Below are positions 16,302-23,130 of a stretch of DNA of 32,855 nt, one piece after another. Both the position numbers and the translations under genes were made by a program. The DNA comes from Magnetococcales bacterium (GTDB taxonomy: Bacteria; Pseudomonadota; Magnetococcia; Magnetococcales; JADFZT01), in the NCBI GenBank assembly GCA_015232395.1, contig JADFZT010000058.1, forward strand, positions 1 through 32,855, written 5' to 3'. The notes under the pieces are model-generated. The model had not been told where the DNA came from and did no database searches. It saw only the letters and a program-made list of their open reading frames with translations. The stretch's first letter is position 1. Every line of letters begins with the position of its first letter.

Positions 16302-17999
16302 TTATTCAGTATCGGTAGGAGAAAATTGAGGCTCTGTTGTAGGAGGGGGAACAACCCTTTCCTCTTTCATAACAACCTGTTCCAGCTCAATCAGATACTC
16401 TTGACGCAACTCTAGAAACCGGTCCCGGTCATTGACCTTCAAAGCCTCCCAGGCAGCGACTGAAATGGCATGACTTAGCAAAATCTCTTCGCGTTTTGGT
16501 GGATCGACTTTTCCCAACGCCAACAGCCACTTCGAGGCCTGAGACCTCTCCTCATCAACCACCTGAAGAATCCGATTGGCTGGCCCTTGTGCCAAATCCC
16601 TATCAATACCGGAAGAAAAAATACGCCCCAAAGCACTGGGGCCTTGGGACAAAATATTCTTCCATGGATCTGCAATGAGGTTACCCTGACTGTCACGGGG
16701 TTTCTGGTTCAGCAGCATCAACAGGATGGTACGGGCTCGGGCACTACGCATGTCAAACCGCTTTGGAAACGCCTGCGCTGGCTCTTCCAAGTTCATGTTT
16801 TTCAAATGTGTGGGATTGTCATTGGCAGCGACCTCATTGCGAAACTCCTTAACCAGGGCACTGATCCGGGATGGATTGCCACTGGCGATCCATCCGGCAA
16901 AAGATGAAACCCAAAACCAGCGCCGCAACAAGCTTTTCTGGTTTTCCGTCGGGTCTGGGCGCTGGGAAAAAAAAGCGCTCAGCACCACCAACTGCATGCC
17001 GTAGGGAAGTAGCCGACTGCAATTCACACCCATATTCATCAGAAAAGACACAGCCCTTAACAGCGACTGATCAGACTCTTCCACCGCCACCTCTGACAAC
17101 TTCCTTCGGATTTCCCCTCTTTTTCCCTTGGCTGTCGCCCTGGTCCAGTCAGTCCGGTAGATCTCTTCATCAATGTTGGCCAGGTGAGCCCGAAGGACAA
17201 ATCGTCGATCAATATCTCCAAAGCCATAACGGTCCAACTGTTCAAGAGAGCGATCAATAATTACATCGAAGCGAAAAGAGGGCTTGCCGGAAGGATCTTC
17301 CATATAGGTCAAGGCAGAGGCCATCTGATCGGCAGTCATGGCCCGACCTCTGGAATTCAAACGGGTAAATGTCTCCACCGCCTGAGTCAGGTTGGAATGT
17401 TGCAGACGGATAAGCGGAAGTTTGTATCCCTGAAAAGTGCGGGCCAAGGTCTGTACACGACTGACATAGCCCAACCCCTCATCTCCCTGTGCTGCGTTGC
17501 GCATACGGTCACACTCAGTGAGCAGATCAATGGTATCGTTCAATTTCCACATGGGAAAATGGAACGCTTCCATGGTTTCTTCCCGTTTGGGATGCTCAAA
17601 TTCATTCGCACGCGCATCAAACCAAATTTTCCACCGATCCGGATCTTCATCGTCCGTATCCTGCTCGTTCGGCTGCAGGAGAGCCCCCACCAAGGTAGTC
17701 AAACGCTGTTGACCATCCAACACATGAGCAATCGTGCTCCCCTCAGGCGCACTGATAACGGTAGTGGTACCGATTCGAGAGGTACTGCTTAGAACAGTAT
17801 TCGTATCCCACACCAACAGGCTGCCAATGGGAAACTGCTGGCGAATACTGTCCAACAGTTCCCGAATCTGCTCCCGGCTCCACACAAACGGGCGCTGAAA
17901 GCGGGGAATGCGGATACGGCCACGTCTGACCTCCTGCAGCAGGTCGGAAATGAAGACAATCTCGGATTTGACTTCTGGAAGGGACTGGTTTTCTTGCAT
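16302..17999 (-). CDS. DUF262 (GmrSD N-terminal/ParB-like) protein, third gene of a putative defence cassette
   Basis: The N-terminal domain is DUF262: IPRFQRPFVWSREQIRELLDSI (residues 31-52), PIGSLLVWD (57-65), the hallmark DGQQRLTTL (95-103) and FTRLNSRGRAMTADQM (211-226). In GmrSD and related enzymes this fold has a ParB/Srx-like nucleotide-binding site around the DGQQR motif. The remaining 330 residues are helical. I see no DUF1524-type HNH motif, so unlike GmrSD it seems to lack its own nuclease. It ends in a Glu/Pro-rich tail. ATG 17999 lies 10 bases after the stop of the TOPRIM gene, indicating one operon. The partner genes suggest a role in sensing or effector control in anti-phage defence (inference). 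Confidence 0.85.
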   Translation of the reverse strand: MQENQSLPEVKSEIVFISDLLQEVRRGRIRIPRFQRPFVWSREQIRELLDSIRQQFPIGSLLVWDTNTVLSSTSRIGTTTVISAPEGSTIAHVLDGQQRLTTLVGALLQPNEQDTDDEDPDRWKIWFDARANEFEHPKREETMEAFHFPMWKLNDTIDLLTECDRMRNAAQGDEGLGYVSRVQTLARTFQGYKLPLIRLQHSNLTQAVETFTRLNSRGRAMTADQMASALTYMEDPSGKPSFRFDVIIDRSLEQLDRYGFGDIDRRFVLRAHLANIDEEIYRTDWTRATAKGKRGEIRRKLSEVAVEESDQSLLRAVSFLMNMGVNCSRLLPYGMQLVVLSAFFSQRPDPTENQKSLLRRWFWVSSFAGWIASGNPSRISALVKEFRNEVAANDNPTHLKNMNLEEPAQAFPKRFDMRSARARTILLMLLNQKPRDSQGNLIADPWKNILSQGPSALGRIFSSGIDRDLAQGPANRILQVVDEERSQASKWLLALGKVDPPKREEILLSHAISVAAWEALKVNDRDRFLELRQEYLIELEQVVMKEERVVPPPTTEPQFSPTDTE

Positions 18000-18009
18000 G
18001 ATCGATTTC

Positions 18010-18933
18010 CTACACCTCTTTGAGAATCAGCTCCACCAACTGATCCAGCTCTTCAGCGCCATCCCGAAGGACCAAATTATCCTTGGTCCATAGATCGGCA
18101 GGCTGCTCCATTATTTTTTTAAAAATTTTTCTCTCAATGGCTGATTTCATATCAACGAAATCTCGCTCTCCAGGCTCCATGTCAAGAACGGTCTCAACTT
18201 TTTCTCGGGACTGATGGTTTGATGGTTGTAAAGCCCACGCCTCCAAGGTCTCATCCGGGATATAATTTTCAATAGCGCGCTTAATCAGTACATGATAGAC
18301 AATTTGGTGCTCTTTACAGCACGCTACGACTTTCCCAACCTGGTTACTCAACCCGCCAGGTTTATCACTGTCCCGATCCGTCAAAACCACCAACCGGAGG
18401 GGAATGCCATCCTCACTGGCCTTCGCCATCTGATCATCGATATGATTGGGTAAATCTGTAACACCGCCACCGGAAATATACGTCAAGCCCTGGTCATCCA
18501 CCTGTTCATACCACTCATTAAAATCATCCCCCCCATAGGCTTTCAAAATTATTTTCAGGAACTTCCCATCTGAAAATTTGTTTTCCACCAAAATTGAAAG
18601 AGGCTTATCCAGGTAACAAGCCGCAGGCTCTGCTGGCAGAAAAGTGGCATTTTCCTCCTCCCGGCCAGGGGCACCATTCTCACCAACGACGATGCAACGG
18701 GAATGGATTTGCCTATTGGCTGGATAAGCCCCCATCTCAGCTGATTTTTCCATCAACAGCTGGATGTAATTACCCTCACGCGCTACCCGTTGGTACCAAC
18801 CACTTGCCTCCATCTGGTCGGGATCGGGAATCTCCCAAATATGCACTCCCCTATCCAAGCGTGTCATGATCCAATCAAGATAGCGTTCAGCTGCCGGATC
18901 CTGAAGCACATCTGTCCCGAAACGAACCCTCAC
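18010..18933 (-). CDS. Stand-alone TOPRIM-like (OLD-type) nuclease candidate, second gene of the putative defence cassette
   Basis: The open frame reaches 19011, but the GTG at 18933 overlaps the ATPase stop as GTGA and is preceded by GAAGGAAAGG, so I take that start (307 residues). The central part has the order of TOPRIM motifs seen in OLD-family nucleases: a glutamate after a hydrophobic strand, SILVENKFSD (E117); GGGV (155-158); LVVLTDRDSD (D186, D188, D190); then LIKRAIENYIP (216-226), like the RREIENYL motif common in OLD and DUF4435 proteins. The N-terminal 100 residues are unassigned. It pairs with the SMC-like ATPase upstream, as AriB with AriA in PARIS or AbiLii with AbiLi. The TOPRIM call rests on eye-matched motifs only. 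Confidence 0.7.
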   Translation of the reverse strand: MRVRFGTDVLQDPAAERYLDWIMTRLDRGVHIWEIPDPDQMEASGWYQRVAREGNYIQLLMEKSAEMGAYPANRQIHSRCIVVGENGAPGREEENATFLPAEPAACYLDKPLSILVENKFSDGKFLKIILKAYGGDDFNEWYEQVDDQGLTYISGGGVTDLPNHIDDQMAKASEDGIPLRLVVLTDRDSDKPGGLSNQVGKVVACCKEHQIVYHVLIKRAIENYIPDETLEAWALQPSNHQSREKVETVLDMEPGERDFVDMKSAIERKIFKKIMEQPADLWTKDNLVLRDGAEELDQLVELILKEV

Positions 18934-20171
18934 GATCCTTTCCTTCGATGCACAGCCCCACGCATGGCCCGCACCTCCTGATACCCTTCGGAAAATACCC
19001 GCTCCGGCCACCAGGCCACCTCCCCATCACTATCGATGGGGATCTGTTTTACCCGACTTCCCCCTTCCGGCAGATCCTCCACCCAGTACAACCCAACATC
19101 GTCAGGATCCATGTTCCCTTCGGCAATACGCCGTCGAATCCGCAACAGCAGGTTTTCGGAGTGTGTTTCCACCACCACCTGCCCCCTACCCGTCTTGGCA
19201 GTCGCCATCAGCAAATCTCCCAATGGGGCGTGGGCAGCTGGGTGCAAATGCATCTCCGGCTCTTCCAGAAGATCCAAAAAACCATCCTGGGTGGAAATCT
19301 GCCGCTCCAACTGCTGGGTCACAACCGGTAGTACATGCTGCATTCCCTCTCCAGCCATGGCCATATTGATACCAACCCCTCCCCGGCTCAAAGAGGGTTC
19401 CGCCACCGCACCGGAAGAGGATAGGGAAAACCGCCAACCTTCCATATGTTTTTCAAACCAGGAGGAAACTCTCTCCTGCAAATCCTGGTCTCCGATAAGA
19501 CGGCTGATAGCACCACTGCCATGAAACCCCAGAGGTTGAACAGTTTGAAAATGGTCGTAAAACCGTTGAATGGGAGCCCGAAGTGGTCCCAGGTGCTCAA
19601 TTTTTTCTTCATAGCGGCCAAATCGCTCACGCCATTCACTGAAAAGTGACCGGTACTCTCCAGCCGCCTCACCATGTTCAGGATCTGGCAACATTCCACG
19701 GAAAGGAACCTGACCAATCGTTTGATATTTCGCAACTTTTCCATGACCAGGCACCCAATTCCAATCAAACCTCTGACCATCCATCAGCAAGTGAAAACGG
19801 GAGACAACCGTATAATCCATATTTTCTTGGAGGCCGAAAGAAGTGCGGCGGATATGCTGGATCTCAACTTTTTTCAAATCCAGCAGGCCCTCTGATGAAA
19901 CAACCGTCATTCCAAATTCAACGTTCCCATCCGGAAAACGGCCATGGATCAAATCAGGGAAGGTCGCCCCATAAGAGTGACCATCCAGCTTCAATGGAAA
20001 CTGATTGGGTGACCTGCCGGAAAGGGTGTGCAGCAGCAAAGGGATCAGGCGCAAAATGGCCGATTTGCCACTGTTGTTACGGCCAAAAAACAGCGTCAAT
20101 GGCCGGATCTCCACTTCAACCGGGTCATTGAATGCTTTGTACCGGGCACAACGGAGGGAACGAATACGCAT
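18930..20171 (-). CDS. SMC/OLD-like AAA ATPase with DUF3696-type C-terminus, first gene of the putative defence cassette
   Basis: This 413-residue ABC-type ATPase carries YKAFNDPVEVEIRPLTLFFGRNNSGKS with Walker A GRNNSGKS (30-37). Other features are the conserved HLGPLRAPIQRFY (193-205), a signature-like AMAGEGMQHVLP (271-282), Walker B/D-loop DLLEEPEMHLHP (300-311) and the H-switch VVVETHSENLLLRIRRR (332-348). The end (ALYYVE-like LYWVED...IDSDGEVAWWPERVF) is the DUF3696 pattern. There is no fused TOPRIM; that function is on the next gene, which starts within its stop codon. ATG 20171 has AAAGGAA five bases upstream. ATPases of this class act as sensors or clamps in OLD, Gabija, PARIS and AbiL systems. 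Confidence 0.88.
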   Translation of the reverse strand: MRIRSLRCARYKAFNDPVEVEIRPLTLFFGRNNSGKSAILRLIPLLLHTLSGRSPNQFPLKLDGHSYGATFPDLIHGRFPDGNVEFGMTVVSSEGLLDLKKVEIQHIRRTSFGLQENMDYTVVSRFHLLMDGQRFDWNWVPGHGKVAKYQTIGQVPFRGMLPDPEHGEAAGEYRSLFSEWRERFGRYEEKIEHLGPLRAPIQRFYDHFQTVQPLGFHGSGAISRLIGDQDLQERVSSWFEKHMEGWRFSLSSSGAVAEPSLSRGGVGINMAMAGEGMQHVLPVVTQQLERQISTQDGFLDLLEEPEMHLHPAAHAPLGDLLMATAKTGRGQVVVETHSENLLLRIRRRIAEGNMDPDDVGLYWVEDLPEGGSRVKQIPIDSDGEVAWWPERVFSEGYQEVRAMRGAVHRRKGS

Positions 20172-20214
20172 TTGGGTTCCTTTCCGGATGAATCAAGATC
20201 ACGCGTGCAACCAA

Positions 20215-20242
20215 ATGATAGAAATATCCAGTATTTTGCCAA
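20215..20242 (-). promoter_or_regulatory. Sigma70-type promoter of the ATPase-TOPRIM-DUF262 operon
   Basis: On the minus strand TTGGCA (20242-20237) and TATCAT (20220-20215) are separated by 16 bases, each matching the consensus at five of six positions. The expected start point lies about 37 bases upstream of the ATPase ATG. Confidence 0.65.
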
Positions 20243-20248
20243 GTTGAT

Positions 20249-20285
20249 CAAAAAACAGCAGGCCCAGGATAAAAGAAAAGCCTGC
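20249..20285 (-). terminator. Intrinsic terminator between plsC and the defence cassette
   Basis: On the minus strand GCAGGC (20285-20280) pairs with GCCTGC (20263-20258), followed by TGTTTTTTG. The loop is long (16 bases). It ends plsC transcription just before the cassette promoter. Confidence 0.6.
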
Positions 20286-20408
20286 CTTCAACTGGATAAG
20301 CCTTGAAGCAATAAACCAACTGCTGAAGCCCTTCCTCTACAACTTTCTCCTGCAAAGATGCCATCCTCCCCAAACAGATGGCCGTTGAGTTGAAGGCTTG
20401 ATCAGAAT

Positions 20409-21161
20409 TTAAGGGAGAGGAGCAGACCCTTCCCTGTCGATCTCACCCATCATCCCTTCAATCACCTCCCGGGTCTCTTTGAGCAGAGCCTTACGATCGG
20501 ATTTGGGACGACCAGCCGTGAGGATGGGTTGGCCGATCCGGACCTGGATTTCTCCGGGATGCTTCAAAAAGGAACGACGCCCCCAAAAGCGACCGGCATT
20601 GTGGGCGATGGGCACAATGGGAAGACCCGAAGAGAGCGCCAGGCTGATACCCCCGGCATTATATTTGCCAACACTGCCAGGGGCAGTCCGGGTGCCTTCG
20701 GGAAAAATCAACACCGACACCCCTTGGTCAAAATGATCCTGGCCAGCCTGCTGCATTTTCCGCATCGCCTCCACCCCCCGACTGCGGTCGATGGCGATCT
20801 GATCGGTGGCTTTCAAGGCCCAGCCAAAAAAAGGAATGTTGAGCAGGCTCTTTTTAAGCACCAAAACCAGGGGGGGGAAAATAGCGGCAAAAATCACCGT
20901 CTCCCAGGCGGACTGGTGCTTGGACAATAGAATAAAAGGCGGTTCAGGGAGATGTTCCAACCCCATCACCCGATCCCCAAGGCCGCAGGTGAGTTCCAAC
21001 AGACGGCGATTGAAACGGGACCAGGAGCGAGCCATCCCCTGGCGTGTGGCCACGGAAGTGACCGGCCACACCACCATAATGGCGGTGGCATAGCTGATAA
21101 TGCCCACCACAAAGAGGAAAAAAAAGAGGCTCGAACGCACCCAGGTCTTGAATTTTTCCAT
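20409..21161 (-). CDS. plsC: 1-acyl-sn-glycerol-3-phosphate acyltransferase (PlsC)
   Basis: PlsC acylates lysophosphatidic acid to phosphatidic acid at the inner membrane in phospholipid synthesis. An N-terminal hydrophobic segment (SSLFFFLFVVGIISYATAIMVVW) is followed by the acyltransferase motif LLSKHQSAWET, the substrate-binding LIFPEGTR and the third block VPIAHNAG. The second acidic residue of the HX4D motif is Glu, a variant seen in many alphaproteobacterial members. I favour ATG 21161 because MEKFKTWVRSSLFF matches family starts; the frame extends to ATG 21221 (270 residues) and no Shine-Dalgarno settles it. It is divergent from rpoH. Confidence 0.88.
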   Translation of the reverse strand: MEKFKTWVRSSLFFFLFVVGIISYATAIMVVWPVTSVATRQGMARSWSRFNRRLLELTCGLGDRVMGLEHLPEPPFILLSKHQSAWETVIFAAIFPPLVLVLKKSLLNIPFFGWALKATDQIAIDRSRGVEAMRKMQQAGQDHFDQGVSVLIFPEGTRTAPGSVGKYNAGGISLALSSGLPIVPIAHNAGRFWGRRSFLKHPGEIQVRIGQPILTAGRPKSDRKALLKETREVIEGMMGEIDREGSAPLP

Positions 21162-21304
21162 GCCAATACCCACATACCCAGTTGAGGAGGAACTTTTGCC
21201 CAGGACGTTCATACTAAACAAAATGATCGGGTAAACCGACCATCAGCGACCAGTCAAAAGCCAAAAAAAGCACGCTAGCACTAAAAAACAGAGAGGCAAG
21301 CAAG

Positions 21305-22171
21305 ATGTCCCAAAATGCACTGATTCCTTACACCGGCAACCAGGAGTTGAGCCACTACATCGCGCAACTCGATCAGGTTCCCCTGCTTGCTCCGGAGGAA
21401 GAGTATGACTTGGCCGTTCGCTACAGGGAAGAGGGAGACTTGGATGCGGCCCATCAACTGGTGGTGAGCTATCTGCGCTATGTGGCCAAAATCGCCAGAG
21501 AATACCAACATTATGGTCTGCGGATGATGGATCTGGTTCAGGAAGGCTCCATTGGATTGATGCAGGCGGTCAAAAAATTCAACCCCTACAAAGGATTCCG
21601 GCTCTCCACCTATGCGGTATGGTGGATTAAAGCGGCGATTCAGGAGTTTATCCTGCGCTCCTGGAGCCTGGTAAAGATTGGCACCACCACCGCCCAGCGC
21701 AAGCTGTTTTTCAACCTGCGCAAATCCAAAAAAACCCTGGAGCGCTTGGATGAGGAAAAAGCCCAGGTGATCGGCGAAGAGTTGGGGGTCTCCACCCGCA
21801 GTGTATTGGAGATGGATGGCCGCCTTTCAGGCCCCGACGACTCCCTCAACCGTGCGTCCCATGAATCCGGAGAAGAAGTTCAAAACCTGCTAGCCGATCC
21901 CCGAACCGATCAGGAAACCCGGCTTTTGGAGTCAGAAGAAAAACAGCTCCGCCAGGAAGCGATAGCCACAGCCCTGGAAACCCTCAATGAGCGGGAACGC
22001 CAGATCATTCAGTGGCGGATAATGACGGAAAAAAAGATCACCCTGGAAGAGATTTCCAAACGCCTGAAGATATCCCGGGAGCGGGTTCGACAACTGGAGA
22101 GCAAGGCCCTCATCAAACTCCGCCGCATCCTTATTCCCGGCCTGGAAGGGATGGCACTGGCGACGAGCTGA
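21305..22171 (+). CDS. rpoH: RNA polymerase heat-shock sigma factor RpoH (sigma-32)
   Basis: RpoH directs RNA polymerase to heat-shock promoters. Region 2 is clear: LVVSYLRYVAKIAREYQHYGL (52-72), DLVQEGSIGLMQAVKKFNPYKGFRLSTYAVWWIKAAIQEFI (76-116). The RpoH box, QRKLFFNLRK (131-140), distinguishes it from RpoD and RpoS. Region 4 with the helix-turn-helix spans about 230-275 (TLEEISKRLKISRERVRQLESKAL). The length of 288 residues is standard. AGAGG at 21291-21295 gives a good ribosome-binding site. I see no extended thermosensor hairpin that I could defend in the short leader. Confidence 0.96.
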   Translation: MSQNALIPYTGNQELSHYIAQLDQVPLLAPEEEYDLAVRYREEGDLDAAHQLVVSYLRYVAKIAREYQHYGLRMMDLVQEGSIGLMQAVKKFNPYKGFRLSTYAVWWIKAAIQEFILRSWSLVKIGTTTAQRKLFFNLRKSKKTLERLDEEKAQVIGEELGVSTRSVLEMDGRLSGPDDSLNRASHESGEEVQNLLADPRTDQETRLLESEEKQLRQEAIATALETLNERERQIIQWRIMTEKKITLEEISKRLKISRERVRQLESKALIKLRRILIPGLEGMALATS

Positions 22172-22216
22172 CTGAAAAAGAGAGGGTGTAAAGAAAGTGC
22201 CCGCCCATCCGCGTAG

Positions 22217-22243
22217 GATGCGGTGAGCAGCGCGAACCGCATC
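22217..22243. repeat. REP-like palindromic unit downstream of rpoH
   Basis: GATGCGGT (22217-22224) pairs with ACCGCATC (22236-22243) around an 11-base loop. The preceding GTAG and the GATGCGGTGAGC core resemble widely dispersed REP-like hairpins found between genes in proteobacteria. No T-tract follows, so it is not a classical terminator. Confidence 0.6.
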
Positions 22244-22701
22244 AATCAAAAAGAGGCGCCATTTTTAATCTGGAACGGCTATATCACCAACGCTGGGGCC
22301 AGAAGTAAAATGGAAGAGAGCCAGAACACGCTAAACCAGGGAGGGGGAAGTGTCGGAGGGTGAACGTTCAGATGAAAACGCCTTTTGACTGAAAGAGCCG
22401 TAGCCGCTGGCACCTCCCCGTCCAGAAGCAACATCTCAGCCATCCGGCCCGGGAGGCCTTGATCTCACCCACGAGGCCAGGCAAGCAGGATCTCAGTCAT
22501 GACCCGGAGGTTGAGAGCCACCGAGCCTGAACCACCACACACCCGCAGGTGCTTAACCCGACACCATCAGGCTGGGAGATTCCACGTACCACCGGATTGG
22601 GAAACCGCTCTTCTCTCCCAACCCTTCCAAGGAACCAACCATTCCAAGATGCCCATCAGCTCTCCCCAACAAGGGGATGATACCGCTGGGCCAGGTACGG
22701 A
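22244..22701. other. Intergenic region between rpoH and ihfA
   Basis: About 450 bases between converging genes contain no open frame with protein-like features. A weak CCCC-AACAA-GGGG inverted repeat at about 22664-22676 lacks a T-tract. I see no RNA gene. Confidence 0.35.
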
Positions 22702-23025
22702 TTATTTCCAGTCCGGATCCAAAACACCTTGGGGGGTGCTGAGGTTGGGTACTGGTTTTTTCTTGGCCAGCATCAAGGGGCTCGGACTGAACGTCACCAC
22801 CCGACGGGCGGAAATTTCCACCTCCCGTCCGGTGCGAGGATTGCGCCCTACCCGAGATTTTTTCCGCCGGGAGGCAAACTTGCCGAAACCGGAGAGTTTG
22901 ACATCCTCTCCTTTTTCCAGCTCCTCCTTAACCACCTCGAACATGGTTTCGACAATTTCCAGGGACTGAGTCCTGGATAAGGGCAAATGTTTGTATACCG
23001 CTGCTGCCAGATCAGCCTTGGTCAT
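22702..23025 (-). CDS. ihfA: Integration host factor subunit alpha
   Basis: IHF-alpha pairs with IHF-beta to bend DNA at specific sites. The 107-residue protein starts MTKADLAAAVYKHLPLS and contains VKLSGFGKFASRRKKSRVGRNPRTG with the intercalating-proline arm GRNPRTG (60-66), then ISARRVVTF. The MTKADLA start and ARRVVTF favour the alpha subunit over HU or IHF-beta. Its C-terminal tail (about 20 residues past the usual end) is slightly long. The partner ihfB is not in the window. It lies 105 bases downstream of mrcA on the same strand. Confidence 0.88.
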   Translation of the reverse strand: MTKADLAAAVYKHLPLSRTQSLEIVETMFEVVKEELEKGEDVKLSGFGKFASRRKKSRVGRNPRTGREVEISARRVVTFSPSPLMLAKKKPVPNLSTPQGVLDPDWK

Positions 23026-23130
23026 ACCCGCCTCCCACGTATCCCGCTAATCACCATCTTATACCTTCTATTTTTTAGTGCCCTGGCTTCAGGAAGTCCA
23101 CCCCATCTGTTCACAAAATCTCCATATGAA

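Noticed and set aside
18934-19011. Longer version of the TOPRIM protein starting at 19011
   Set aside because: The extra 26 residues lie inside the ATPase gene and are compositionally noise. The GTG at 18933 has a good Shine-Dalgarno and a GTGA overlap.
18930-20171. Straight assignment of the cassette to PARIS or Gabija
   Set aside because: Gabija needs a fused ATPase-TOPRIM and a UvrD-like helicase, which are absent. PARIS AriB is a DUF4435 protein and has no DUF262 partner. The similarity is in architecture only.
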